This document shows positions 1-10,500 of a DNA stretch of 64,000 bases, in pieces. A program made the translations under genes and the position numbers. The notes below the pieces were generated by a model. That model did no database searches. It was given only the letters and a program-made list of their open reading frames with translations, and was not told the DNA's origin. The stretch's first letter is position 1. Each line of letters begins with the position of its first letter. The DNA is from Siphonodentalium dalli (lineage: Eukaryota > Mollusca > Scaphopoda > Gadilida > Siphonodentaliidae): positions 142,619,954-142,683,953 of the forward strand of contig CP136064.1 in NCBI GenBank assembly GCA_032622095.1, written 5' to 3'.

Positions 1-431
1 CCTTTTTCCGGCAGATCCACGGAGTCCCTGCTAGCTGGTACGATGTCGTCTGTCTCCATGCAGGTCGAGTCGTCTGGGCGTCTCTCAGACAACTTCGACC
101 CGCCGGCTATGACACTGGACGGCTGAACCACACGGGGAGGGGTGACCGGTCGATCAACGGTCACCCCCTTCTTTTTCTTCCATTTCTCCCTTCTGGCGGC
201 GTCCCTTCTCCTTCGAGCAGGCGTCTTTCTCTTAGGAGGCCCCTCCTTCATGTTACGGCTGGTCTTGGCGTTCCTGCTCCGGGTCTAAGACCTCTGAATG
301 CCAGCATCCTCTATCCGGAATTCAACGCAAAGAACCAAATAGCCCCTGTTAGCTTGGAGATTCCAACTAACAGTGTCCACTATCTGTGATCTTTGCATTG
401 CAGCCAACGCGGCGTCAGGGATTAGCTCCAT
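1..431 (-). pseudogene. Basic-protein repeat family, copy A (partial, disrupted)
   Basis: Read on the minus strand, an ATG at 431 opens the same protein as copy B (947-1615): a MELIPDAALAA-type N-terminus, a basic stretch rich in Arg and Lys with the core ARRRRDAARR, then a Pro/Ser/Asp-rich region with the motif RPVTPPRVVQPSS. The frame carries an in-frame stop near 283, where copy B has a Ser codon, and it runs off the left edge of the window. Copies A and B are head to tail on the minus strand. I do not recognise a named family. The basic stretch resembles the N-terminal parts of some LINE ORF1 or Gag-like proteins, which is only an inference. Confidence 0.6.
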
Positions 432-770
432 TGTTCGTCCTAAGCCTAATCCAAAACCGTCTCACTCGCCGGCATTAGCACGAGTGCGGTTGCTTCCAAT
501 AAAGGTTACAGACCGCACAACTCACTCGCGCCAATGCTCTGACAAAGAGGAACCAATGAAGCCAAATAAAATCTGACTTGTTCGCTCCACCCTCTGCCAG
601 AGCAAATAACTAAGTTTCTATTGGGGGTTTTGGGAGTGAGCCCAGGGAAGATTTGAAAGGGGCGGAACCCCTCTCCTACAACCCACTGGTGAATGATGTA
701 AGGGGTTATGAGAATGGTTTGACATAACATAACATTGATGAAGGGGAAAAAAGATGATCTAGACATAGAT

Positions 771-1001
771 TTATTTTTTTTTCTTTGGTTTCTTTGTATT
801 TCTTTGTTGTATTTCTGTTTGCTGTTGAGTTTGTTGCATCACAGCTGCCTGTTCTTCTTCAAGTTCTGTCTGCTCCTGTTGATATTCTTTCTGTCGCTGA
901 TCATATTCTTTCTGTCGCTGATCAAATTCTTCCTTGTCTTGTTTTCTTAGTAATCTCTGTTCTGCCATAAATCTATTTGTTTCAGCGACAATCTCTTCCA
1001 C
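771..1001 (-). CDS. Lys-tailed coiled-coil ORF overlapping copy B
   Basis: A 76-residue frame that opens with a GTG codon (VEEIVAET) inside the end of the copy B frame, offset so that a -1 shift would join them. It is almost entirely Glu/Gln/Lys-rich heptad-like sequence (repeats of DQRQKEY) and ends in a run of Lys. Copy D has the same arrangement at 53498-53722. The low complexity makes independent translation uncertain. It could be the C-terminal module of the upstream protein after a shared frame break. Confidence 0.4.
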   Translation of the reverse strand: MEEIVAETNRFMAEQRLLRKQDKEEFDQRQKEYDQRQKEYQQEQTELEEEQAAVMQQTQQQTEIQQRNTKKPKKKK

Positions 1002-1615
1002 AGAAAACGGGTGGTGGCTGTACTGGTGTTGTTGCTAGTGGTGGTAGAGCTGGGGGACACCGGGATGAGATGGAATTCCGGTGTCCGGGGTGAAAAACTG
1101 TCCAACTCCACATCGAAGCTGGCGGCAGGAACAGCTGGGATGGTGTCCACGTCCCTGTCTCCGCTCACCTCGATGACGACAGCAGGGACATCCGGCAGAT
1201 CCACGGAGTCCCTGCTAGCTGGTACAATGTCGTCAGTCTCCATGCAGGTCGAGTCGTCTGGGCGTCTCTCAGACAACTTCGACCCGCCGGCTATGACACT
1301 GGACGGCTGAACCACACGGGGAGGGGTGACCGGTCGATCAACGGTCACCCCCATCTTCTTCTTCCACTTTGCCCGCCTGGCGGCGTCCCTTCTCCTTCGA
1401 GCTGGTGTCTTTCTCTTTGGAGGCCCCTTCTTCATGTTACGGCTGGTTTCGGCGTTCCTGCTCCGGGCTGAAGACCTCTGGATACCAGCATCCTCCGTCC
1501 GGAATTCAACGCAAAGAACCAAATAGCCCCTGTTAGCTTGGAGATTCCAACTAACAGTGTCCACTATCTGTGATCTTTGCATTGCAGCCAACGCGGCGTC
1601 AGGGATTAGCTCCAT
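947..1615 (-). CDS. Basic-protein repeat family, copy B (intact upstream ORF)
   Basis: A 222-residue frame starting MELIPDAALAA and the best-preserved member of the family here. In order it has a conserved N-terminal domain (residues 1-50, ending near CVEFRTEDAG), a strongly basic segment (about 60-90, with RKTPARRRRDAARR), then an acidic, Pro/Ser/Thr-rich linker with VDRPVTPPRVVQPSS, which is probably disordered. No zinc finger, catalytic motif or membrane segment is visible. The last 20 or so residues overlap a second ORF in another frame (771-1001). Nucleic-acid binding is a reasonable inference from the charge. It may be the Gag-like ORF of a retroelement or a host-derived multicopy gene. 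Confidence 0.55.
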   Translation of the reverse strand: MELIPDAALAAMQRSQIVDTVSWNLQANRGYLVLCVEFRTEDAGIQRSSARSRNAETSRNMKKGPPKRKTPARRRRDAARRAKWKKKMGVTVDRPVTPPRVVQPSSVIAGGSKLSERRPDDSTCMETDDIVPASRDSVDLPDVPAVVIEVSGDRDVDTIPAVPAASFDVELDSFSPRTPEFHLIPVSPSSTTTSNNTSTATTRFLWKRLSLKQIDLWQNRDY

Positions 1616-1893
1616 TGTCCGTCCTAAGCCTAATCCAAAACCGTCTCACTCGCCGGCATCAGCACGAGGGCGGTTGCTTCCAATGAAGGTTACAGACCGC
1701 ACAAATCACTCGTACCGACGCTCTGACAAAGAGGAACTAATGCAGCCAAGCAATTCTGACTGGTTCGCTCCACCCTCTGCCAGAGCAAATAACTAAGGAG
1801 AGTTTGGAGTTTGGGTTTGGGAAGATCCCCCCGGGAAGATTTGAAAATGCGGTAAGCCCTCTCCTACAACCCACGGTTGAGTGATATAGTGCC

Positions 1894-3144
1894 GCTGAAG
1901 AGCGTTTGTTGAGTTTGGTTGTGAGTGTTTTCTAGTCATTTGATGCTTGCTTGTGGAGTATGGGTTACATGCCACCCTGGCAGGAAGCAAAGCCCCCCCC
2001 CCCCATTCCAAAAGCGGACCAGCGAGAAGACTTACCTTGATTGTAATACGAGTTCTGTTTGTTTAACTTAGTTGATATCTTTTTATTTAGTGGTTTGTTG
2101 TAAACTAGTGTCCAAGTTGGTGCATGCTTGAACTCCGTTGCCTTAGTCTGTAATATTTAGGGCTTATACTACGGGCTCAACTCTAGGGAGGGTGTGCAAT
2201 GCCGGCCGGTTGACTTAAGGTCGGTCGGGGCTCCCAACTCTCGGTGGTGCAATGCCCGCCTTACACTCCTGTGTGAGTCTCAGAGCCCGTTGACCTGGTT
2301 GTGTTGTTGCACAGATGGGGACGCAGCTGAGGCCAGACCGTTGGTGATATGTCTCTGAGGATTGGGTACCGACTGTTGTTGCTAGTAGTGTGTTTTCGTG
2401 TATGTACGGGTGTGGTTGAGAACATGTGTTTAAGTTTGTATATGTGGAAGTAAGTCAGTTGGGAGATTGTATAGATAGCTTATACTGCGACCACACAGGC
2501 AAACAACTAACAACGCGTAAAGGCAGGCTCGGAATATTCTTGTGCCAGCCTTTACACATTGTATTTGGTGTGCGGGGTAATACTATAAGTTTTATATTAA
2601 AGAGTTAGCAGGTTAGTCATTTTGAAAGAGATAATTACTCAATGGCTTATAATACGGCCACCAAAAGGGTATATATGCCGCCCGAGGACATTCATCAGCG
2701 CACAAGGAGCCATCTAGGGCCGGAGCCCGCTACCCTACGTTTTAATATTATGTTAGTCTTGTTAGACGGTCGATATTGCGGTTGTTGCATACATGGGTTA
2801 GTACATACCCAATAGGTTGTTTAAGCTGAGTATTACCAGTGGGTTTTATTTAGGGCTTGCTTTACTGCAGAGAGGGCGTGGCCAAGTCACTGTGATATCC
2901 TGTCGATGAGCAGTACGTCTCATCGAGCCCTGTTGAAACATAATTCATAATTACATGTCTTCCTGGTGGGGCTGACTCGATAATGTGACGTCTACTTGTA
3001 TACTTACTTTCCTTTTGATTGAACTGTGTTAGTAACTTGATCGACCTAGCATTTTATGAGTTTTGTGAGATAAGTCTATTTGTTTATGTTGATTGGGAAG
3101 TGTTCGTTGAATTGGGGGGAGTGATGGCCTGACCAATGAGGGGT
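1894..3144. other. No gene seen; 3' flank of the LINE
   Basis: No convincing coding frame. This lies 3' of the minus-strand LINE and probably includes its 3' untranslated region. It holds a short poly-C run near 1995 and a hairpin around 2904-2927 whose arms are TCGATGAG and CTCATCGA. The exact LINE 3' end could not be fixed because no clear tail is visible. Confidence 0.4.
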
Positions 3145-5394
3145 TTATTCCGGTGAACCAGAACCAACTTCGCCTCGCCGGCCAGCTGCTTTTGTTTTGT
3201 CTTTGGTGAGTAATGTTTTCCTAAGTTCTAGTTCGTCGACTAAAGTACTGCCTTGTAGTCTTATGAGACTGTTTGCGGCTAGTACTTGTAATCTGACGCG
3301 GATAGTTGATATATCGGCTGTATCATGTAACGTTCTGATGGGGGTACGTATGTTTTCCTGAAGGGCCATTCTTAATGTTTTATTCTGTATAATTTGGAGT
3401 TTGTTGAGTGTGGATTTAGGAAGATCGGCTATTATTATGGCCCCATATTCCATAATTGGTCGTATAAATTGCTTATAAAGTTTAATCAGGGTTTCTGGAT
3501 TGAGTCCCCATGAGGTGCCCCTGAGCATCCTTAATAGCCCAATTCTTTGGGAGGCCCTGGTCGAAATGTTTTTAATATGGGGGTGAAAAGATAATCTGTT
3601 GTCGAGGGTTATGCCTAATAGAGTTGCTTCCTGGGTTTGTTCGAAAGTTTCCCAAAAGATGGATAAATTTAGTTTGCTTTTAGTATGTTTTCTACTAAAT
3701 ACAATTAACTGAGTTTTTTTGGCGTTGAGTTTGATGCGCCATTTGGAACACCATATTTCCAGGTCATTAAGTTGTTTTTGTAATCTTAATTCCAACATTT
3801 TGGGGTCTCCCCCGGTGGTCCAAAGGCCCAGATCGTCGGCAAATTGTGATATTTGTATGTTATGAAGTGGATTGTGGGGGATGTCATTGACGTATATTAG
3901 GAAAAGTAGCGGGCTTAGGACCGACCCTTGAGGAGTACCTGCTTTGAGGTCAACATTGTCTGAGATTTCGTCACCCACCCTAACTTTGATAGATCTGTGC
4001 ATGAGAAATGATGACATGAGTCGTAACATTTTGGTGGGTATGTCGGTTGTTGTTTTTAGTTTGTAGCGAAGGCCGTTATTTTAAAAGTTTTTGTTCTCTA
4101 AGTAGGATAATAATCTAGTGCTGATGATTCGTTCAAAAAGTTTACCCATACACTGAAGTAGGCTGATTGGTTGTTTGTGAAAGATTCGTCGGCCCCGCTT
4201 TTGAGCGGTTTGTCATTGTTATTGGAGGTGGCTTGGCTAGTTAGAATTTTGAATGTTTTCCAGAATTACCCATCTAGTTGTCTTTCCCCAAGTTCGGTGG
4301 TAACCCTTTCCCAAGATTCCCTTTTTTCCCGTTTAACTGCTTTATTTACTTGTCTGGTTAGGTTATTATACATGGTTCTGTACTCTGAGTCTTTGGGGTG
4401 CTTTTGCATTAATCTGCATGTTTTGCGTTTAAGGTGAATTAAATCTAATGTTTCCCTTGATACCCTCCAAGTATTTTGCTTAATTTTCTTTTTTGGGCAT
4501 GCTATGTCAATTGCATCCTTAATAATATCAGATATTGTTTTGGCTGCCATCTCAATGTCATTTGGAGATTTAATTTCTGTGTTGTCGATGTTTGCGTTGT
4601 TTAATTCCCTAAATTTGTCCCAATTTGCATTTCTGAGGTTTCTTTTGAGAATAACTTTATTGTGTTGTGGTTTAGCATTTGTTATATAGAGTTCGACTGG
4701 GTAGTGGTCACTCCCTATATCAAATCCTATTTTGCATTTGTGTATGGTTTTTGCAATTGATGGCGTGGCAAAAGCATAATCTAATATATCCCAGGATCTG
4801 GTCGCTATGTTATGGTGGGTCGCGATGCCTTTGTTATTGAGTAATACTAGTTCCCGGTCTTCGGTTATGTTGAAAAGGGCGTCCCCGTATGGATTGGTTT
4901 TGCTGCATTTATACACAATGTGTTTGGCGTTAAGGTCTCCCAAAAAGATACAATTTTTGAATTTATTGGTGAAAAATTTGAATGTTGAGAGTTGAGGGGG
5001 GTTTTGCTAGGGGGTACGTATAGTGAAACTATAGCTGTTTTCCTATTACTGATTGTAGTTTCGATTGCGATGACTTCGTCTGTAAGTTCTGATGTGTTGA
5101 TAATGGTGTATGTTATGTGGTGCCTTACTAGAATTGCGACCCCACCCCCGCGGAGGATCTGTCTTTCCTATGTGTATTAAAGCCTGGGAATGAAAATTTA
5201 GTGTCCTTACCTAGTTTGGTTTCGTTAACTGTGAGTATGTCTATTTTATTTTCTTCTGCATATTCGACTAGTTCCTGTTTGCGGGCCCTGATGCTGTTGG
5301 CGTTGATGTGTGCTATATTAAGGTTGCTCTGTGCCGCGTATGGAGGATAATAGGTTGTAGAGGTTATTTGACACGTTCGTGTTTCACTGTCCAC
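3145..5394 (-). pseudogene. LINE ORF2 endonuclease/reverse transcriptase, broken
   Basis: Three minus-strand pieces make up ORF2. 5394-5128 is the APE endonuclease N-terminus (NIAHINANSIR, VNETKLG). 4943-4266 is its C-terminal half (MGDLNAKH, GSDHYPVELY) plus the linker. 4029-3145 holds RT palm motifs (KAGTPQGSVLSPLLF, then FADDLGLW) and the thumb and C-terminus. Between 4266 and 4029 the frame still reads fragments such as QPISLLQCMGKLFER, but it is shifted. Sequence between the linker and this motif is missing, so RT motifs 0-1 are absent. The catalytic FADD is kept. With the endonuclease split and the RT deleted, this copy cannot be autonomous. Confidence 0.8.
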
Positions 5395-7088
5395 TTACTT
5401 TGCCTATCTATGTTCTTGTTGTGAAATTGCATTATGCTTGTTGTTATGTTTGTTTTATAATATTTGTTTACATTGTTTTGAATTGTTTGCATTATTTTAC
5501 TGTCTGCTTGGTCGGCGTTCTGGTACCTTAGTTTGTGGGATTCAAAAAGGCATGAATATAGCGTATTGGCCAATCTAAGTGCGTCTGACGTTTCGGCTGG
5601 TTTTTGTGTGATCGTTGCGTATGATAATTTTGTGTACTCTGCTTGTTTAACTGCCTCTATATATCTGGGGCACCCCGTGTATGTGGTTGGATGGTTCCCA
5701 TCACAATTGGCGCATTTAGCTTCGTCTTCTATAATTGGACATTCTTTATGGTCGTGAGGGCCCGCGCACCGTTTGCAAGTTTCGAATTCGTTGTCGCAAA
5801 ATTTAGCTGTGTGGTGGAATGATTGGCACTTGAAACATTGAGTTACGTGGGCCTGTGGTTTATAGTCTAGGACTAGAGACTTGGATTTGTTGCTGCCCAG
5901 ACGAACCCCCTTCAGAAGTTTGTCTTTTGCTTGTTTCGTAGGGCATCTGACTTTAATTTTGAAAGTAGGTTGGTCACCGTGTTTTGATGATATCAGTCGT
6001 TTAGCTTCGTATTCAGAGCCGATCTCTTTGATTATTTCCCCCTCTGTAATACTAGTGTGGACCCCGCATATGACAACGAAAAGGTTCTCATTGAGTGGAG
6101 TAAATTGTCCCTTAGTTGGCCGGAATTTTGTGTTCGATAGTTTTAGCGCTTTGATTTCCAAATGGGCCTTTGATATGAGAAAGAGGCGAGTTTCTTCGTT
6201 AGAAGGGTATACTAGTAGATTAGATCGTTTGGTTTTCTGCGTTTTAATAGGGTACTTTGACCCTAGAATACCGTGGAGTTCCCATGGGTTGTTGAGCATA
6301 TTTTGAGTTGGGTTATCTACAAAAACGGTGGCTGGTCGTTTGTTGTTGTTTTGCGCGTTGTTTGTAGTGGCTGGTTTGGCTGTTTGTTTTTGGGTTTGAT
6401 GAGGTATGGAACAGTTTAGTCTGCGTTTGCACTCCCTCGGTGTTGATGACGAAGAGCTAGATGGGCTCGGCGTTTCCCTATTGCGTTTCTTTTTGTTTGC
6501 GACCGTCTCAAACCCCTCATTATTTTTTGTGACTGTCTCAAACCCCTCATCATCGGATGGCATGTTTGTATCTTTGGGGGGGTGTCGAGGGGGGATTAAA
6601 TCATGTGCGCGAGAGAACCATGCAATATCCGAGATGTCAGGATCGTCATTTCTATGTATTTCTGCTTTAACTAGGATTGCTGGTTTGATCTTGTTGGTGG
6701 TTGGTGTTTTTTCCGAGGAGGTATGTGGTTTGGCGGGTGAGTTTGTTGTTGTTTGTTGGGTGGTGCTGGGAGCAGAGGTTTTGGCTATAGCTGACGGTTT
6801 CGGAGGTTTAGAAGATGTTGGGTGGTTTGCTGCTTTGGTGGTTTTGGTGGTTTTGGATTTATTTGTTTTGGTCTTAGATGTTTGTGATTTGCATGATATT
6901 TCGACCAATTGTTGTGTTACGAAGTCAGCTCGTTTGGTTGCTTCATCGAGTTTTTGTTCTAGTCTGAGTGTGCTCTCCTTGTTTTCGGCTTTGGTTTTGT
7001 TGTTATCAGCTATGAGTTGTGCTATATTATCACGTAGCCCTGAGATGACCTCGATTAATGAGTCTTTCGATTGCAATGTGGGATCCAT
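5364..7088 (-). CDS. LINE ORF1 nucleic-acid-binding protein (Jockey/X-element type)
   Basis: A full 574-residue frame from ATG. The N-terminus (1-70) is a likely coiled coil (DNIAQLIADNNK, LRLEQKLDEATKRAD), followed by a long Thr/Lys/Pro-rich linker (75-260). A PRE_C2HC-like domain then precedes three zinc knuckles at about 418-472: CX2CX4HX4C, CX2CX3HX4C and CX2CX3HX6C. In Jockey-type LINEs this protein binds the element RNA and acts as its chaperone. No interruption is visible, so the ORF may be translatable although its ORF2 partner is not. ORF2 begins directly downstream with a small overlap (5394 versus 5364), as is common in this group. Confidence 0.85.
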   Translation of the reverse strand: MDPTLQSKDSLIEVISGLRDNIAQLIADNNKTKAENKESTLRLEQKLDEATKRADFVTQQLVEISCKSQTSKTKTNKSKTTKTTKAANHPTSSKPPKPSAIAKTSAPSTTQQTTTNSPAKPHTSSEKTPTTNKIKPAILVKAEIHRNDDPDISDIAWFSRAHDLIPPRHPPKDTNMPSDDEGFETVTKNNEGFETVANKKKRNRETPSPSSSSSSTPRECKRRLNCSIPHQTQKQTAKPATTNNAQNNNKRPATVFVDNPTQNMLNNPWELHGILGSKYPIKTQKTKRSNLLVYPSNEETRLFLISKAHLEIKALKLSNTKFRPTKGQFTPLNENLFVVICGVHTSITEGEIIKEIGSEYEAKRLISSKHGDQPTFKIKVRCPTKQAKDKLLKGVRLGSNKSKSLVLDYKPQAHVTQCFKCQSFHHTAKFCDNEFETCKRCAGPHDHKECPIIEDEAKCANCDGNHPTTYTGCPRYIEAVKQAEYTKLSYATITQKPAETSDALRLANTLYSCLFESHKLRYQNADQADSKIMQTIQNNVNKYYKTNITTSIMQFHNKNIDRQSKWTVKHERVK

Positions 7089-7689
7089 GATTGGTTGAAA
7101 TGAGTGTTTAAGTGATTGAAAATTATGTAGGCGATGGAAAAGTTCGAAGAACTGTTAAAAGTTGGAAAAATATTGGATAAGTAGAAATAAGTGAAAAGGT
7201 AATATAAATTACAAAAGAATTGAAAAGATTACAATAGAGAGTGAAAAATTGCCTAAAAAGTCGAAAATTTGTGGGAAAAAATCGAAAAAGTGGAAATTTA
7301 TCTCCAAAAAAATCGGTGTTGGCAGACTTCTTCTCCTCAAGCACAAGCTGACTCTTTATACGCCGGGGGTATCGTCATATGGTACCCAGATTGTCGTACA
7401 ACCAGCTATCCTACCTATTTTGATGCAAAATAACCTATCTATAAAATTCTAACAATTGAGTGCGTAGCCAGAGTGTCACAATATTGTCCAAAACGTAAGC
7501 CGAAATAACAGTGCGAAGTGCGAAGATTAAATTGTACTTAACAGCGGGTGTCCGAATAGCGTGGTATCCAGGTAGCCGTATCTAAGCGAGTCGCGCAGTC
7601 GTTGATTGCTCTATTGTCCAGAGTCGGTAGAGAGCTGTCGAGTGAGCGGTCTGTAATCAGCCAGGTGTTGGTGAATGCAAATAACTAAG

Positions 7690-8475
7690 TTTATTAACAG
7701 TTCCCTTTTAAGGTCGGTCACCATAAAGGATTGTTGCTACAGCGACGAGCTCATGTCCCGCGCATGGCTTCATGCTGTTGGCACCGGTATAGAAAGTGAG
7801 CAGTGTTTTACAGCATGTACAGCGTTTGTCTCAAGCGAGAAAAGCTGAGCATATGCCATATCATCTATGATGTGAGCAATGTGTTGTTTAGTTAGGTCGA
7901 CAATATGTCACTATCACAAAGGATTGTTGATACAGTGACGAGCTCGTTTCCGCGCAGAGTTTCCGCACCGTTTCAAAAATTTGCATATGACATATCACCC
8001 TTATCGCTCACTCAAATGTCAGAAATGTGTCAAGGTGAGAACAACTCAAGTTTGATCCTGACAAAGATTGTTTACCAGCAAATTTAAAACAAAAAAGATT
8101 GCCTTCTACGAAATGTATTGTTCACCATCTAAATATCGTTCGTTGTGTGTAAAACCATAGCCGGATTTTAATGTCATATTGGATAATTATACCCGTCAAG
8201 AAAAGGTAAGCCACAATTTATTTGCGATACCAAATTCCTCACTGCAAGGTTCTGTGTAAAGGATATAATGGCACGGTTCATACACACAAGTAACATTATC
8301 TTTTAAGCATATAAGCCCTCTGGCTTGTCTGATCCTCATTTCCACACATTATCTCTTCTATTTTTGCATATTTGTATCATCTGTATATTATGTTATGTTG
8401 GATTTGGAAATAAAAATATGTTTACACAATCTTTTAAGCATTAGTTAGCATGATAGTTCGTAACCGCCCAGCCAG
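7690..8475. repeat. AT-rich spacer with an imperfect 193-bp direct duplication
   Basis: No gene. A block containing AAAGGATTGTTG, then ACAG(C/T)GACGAGCTC and a C/G-rich CCGCGC starts at 7725 and recurs at 7918, so about 190 bp is present twice in diverged form. The remainder is AT-rich without recognisable structure. Confidence 0.5.
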
Positions 8476-9198
8476 GGGGACACACTAATAGTTGTAGTCC
8501 GAGCCCGAACCCACTAAAAGTTGTAGTTGGAATCAGCCGAGCCAGCTGCCGAGTCGCTAATTAGCTGTTAATTGCTATTGTTAGGAATATGTTGGCGGCA
8601 ATTAAAGATATATATATAACTGAATCCTTATCACAGAGTTGTTTACACGTATGCGTGTTATGCAAACACACATGAGCGATAATTTTGGGTGAGTTACAGC
8701 TCTCATGAACATATATAATATGCACGTAGTAATGTGGTCAGTACATCCAAAAGCTTCTTCATCGTACACAATGTCAGCTACAATCTACATGAACAAAGAA
8801 TCTATTCTATTGATTGCTAAACCTTCATATGTTGCTTAATAAACAAAAGTCATTGTTTGTTTTTATTCCCACTACTTGCCCTTTGATCTTCGCCACTGAC
8901 TTAATCCAATTATCCGCCTAACAATAGCAATTAACAGCTAATTAGCGACTCGGCGGCTGGCTCGGCTGATTCCAACTACAACTTTTAGTGTGCTGGAGAA
9001 CGAAAAATGTCGATAAAAGTTGAAATATAAGACTTACAAATTATCTCTTTAGTTTTTATTATTTGTAATTGGCATAACTTACCACAAACCAAAATTCATA
9101 ACTATTGGAATTATATTAACGACAATAAACGAAATTGAAAATCCCAACTACACATTTTACTGGACTCGGGCTCGGACTACAACTATTAGTGTGTCCCC
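8476..9198. mobile_element. MITE with nested terminal inverted repeats
   Basis: The left end GGGGACACACTAATAG (8476) is the exact inverse of the right end CTATTAGTGTGTCCCC (9183-9198), and inversion continues through GTTGTAGTCCGAGCCCG. A second inverted segment (about 8510-8587 against 8920-8992) contains AAAAGTTGTAGTTGGAATC and GCTAATTAGCTGTTAATTGC. The direct repeat AGCCAG flanks both ends (8470-8475 and 9199-9204), a candidate 6-bp target duplication. The right arm is split by about 170 bp (8993-9165), which includes a degenerate extra copy of the inner arm near 9144. No coding capacity. Confidence 0.7.
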
Positions 9199-9485
9199 AG
9201 CCAGGTTCGTACCCGCCCAGTCACGTTCGTAACCGCCCAGCCAGGCGGTTCAGTGGGAGTTCGAAAATCGTTTAAATTCTGGTTCTAAATGAACAAAATC
9301 TCGGCGTTTACAAATAATATGTGGTTATTTGTTATTTTTTAACACGCGGATGCACTCGAGTTGGTGTGAAAACGAAGAAATCGTTAAAAAACGTTGATCA
9401 TAATATTTCGTAAGCGCGGTTGGACGAACACTCATCAAAATCATGCACTGTAAAAAATTATTATGCAAAACATGTGTTCCACAAA

Positions 9486-9885
9486 AACGCCTAAATGAAA
9501 CAGTATTCAGGCATGTGTTCCGTTTATTAAAAACACTAGTGTTTATCAAAAACACCTAAATGAAACAGTATTCAAGCATGTGTTCTGTTTATTTAAAATA
9601 ACTAGTGTTTATCAAAAACACCTAAATGAAACAATATTCAGGCATGTGTTCTGTTTATTTAAAAACACTAGTGATTTATCATGTGTTCCGTTTATTAAAA
9701 CACATTAGTGTTTATCAAAAACACATAAATGAAACAGTATTCAGGCATGTGTTCTGTTTATTTTAAAACACTAGCGATTTACCATGTGTTCCATTTATTA
9801 AAACACACTAGTGTTTATCAAAAACACCTAAATGAAACAGAATTGAGGCATGTGTTCTGTTTATTTAAACACAATAGTGATTTCC
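9486..9885 (+). repeat. Tandem repeat switching from 65-bp to 103-bp units
   Basis: Copies starting with AACACCTAAATGAAACAG begin at 9486, 9551, 9617, 9720 and 9823. Spacings are 65, 66, 103 and 103 bp. The longer unit equals the short one plus about 38 bp that itself looks like a partial copy (ATGTGTTCCGTTTATTAAAA). Apparent ORFs across it are by-products of the repeat. Confidence 0.8.
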
Positions 9886-9944
9886 CATATGATACTATTA
9901 TATATAATATAAACTAATACATTGGTCTAACAGTATTTACCTTG

Positions 9945-10022
9945 ACCTTTTAAGCCAGTGCATTCTCTTATACATGCGAGGCTTCCTATGTGAGCCTCTC
10001 ATATATAAAAGAATGGACTGGC
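9945..10022. repeat. Short hairpin repeat, also at 26360-26510
   Basis: GCCAGTGCATTCT...TGCGAGGCT and its near inverse AGCCTCTCATATATAAAAGAAT...CTGGC form a long imperfect hairpin. A related longer block occurs at about 26360-26510, with the same GAGGCTTCCTATG centre and a CCAGTGTATTCTG-type inverse arm. Likely a very small foldback or MITE family. Confidence 0.5.
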
Positions 10023-10110
10023 ACAGAATGCTTTAATGCTGCACCAGCGCAGCTCCCGCCATGAAAGTGCTAAAAGCCCACACCTCCAACTGGATAAGCT
10101 GTGTTGCTAA

Positions 10111-10430
10111 TTAATTATTGAAAGCTCTCCAATAACAAAAATGTCGCACATTGAAACGATTGTTATGTAAACAAAACTGTTACAGTGATTTGTCAACAAA
10201 CATTGCAATCATGAAATAAGTTCGAATATTTAGTCGAAATATTATTAGAATATATTTCAATAGTTTTGACGTTTTCCATTATTTATTATCAAGATTTTTT
10301 ACGAACTTTAGTATCTTATTGGGAAAATTAAACATTGATCAGCAATGCAACTCTGACTGTAACAGTAATGTTTACATAACAATGGTTTTGTGAAGCGAAA
10401 TCATGTCATTGGAGAGTTATCAATAATTAA
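10111..10430. mobile_element. MITE of about 320 bp
   Basis: The left arm AATTATTGAAAGCTCTCC (starting 10113) is inverted at the right end (GGAGAGTTATCAATAATT, ending about 10429). Inversion extends further in through TGTTATGTAAACA and AACTGTTACAG against CTGTAACAG and TGTTTACATAACA. The flanks are TTA-rich, so the target duplication (TA or TTA) cannot be resolved. There is no coding sequence. The class is uncertain; a Tc1/mariner or Harbinger derivative would fit. Confidence 0.65.
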
Positions 10431-10500
10431 AAATAGAACATTGTAGATTGTGCATTGTGATAAATCTCACTGCGCACGATTTGTTGTATACACTAATTAT

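Larger units (their letters stand above)
1..1893 (-). repeat. Tandem minus-strand units A and B of the basic-protein family
   Basis: Two units lie head to tail. Each begins on the minus strand with a leader containing GTGGGTTGTAGGAGAGG and CAAATCTTCCC, then CTTAGTTATTTGC, CTCTGGCAGAG and a conserved untranslated stretch before the ATG. Unit B runs from about 1893 to 735 and unit A from about 700 off the left edge. The same leader precedes copy D at 52632 on the plus strand, which fixes the unit boundary. Confidence 0.6.
3145..7689 (-). mobile_element. Jockey-like non-LTR retrotransposon (LINE), ORF2 defective
   Basis: Read on the minus strand: a 5' untranslated region (about 7689-7089), ORF1 with three CCHC-type knuckles (7088-5364), then ORF2 with an APE endonuclease and reverse transcriptase in separate broken pieces (5394-3145). 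A PRE_C2HC-style ORF1 followed by an APE/RT ORF2 is the layout of Jockey/X-element-type LINEs. An internal deletion has removed the region between the endonuclease linker and the first RT motifs. The 5' boundary is an estimate, based on the motif GCAAATAACTAAG at 7677-7689. Confidence 0.8.

Noticed and set aside
5881-7098. Plus-strand frames opposite LINE ORF1
   Set aside because: Antisense shadows of the intact ORF1; rich in Val/Leu because they read the complement of its Thr/Lys-rich linker.
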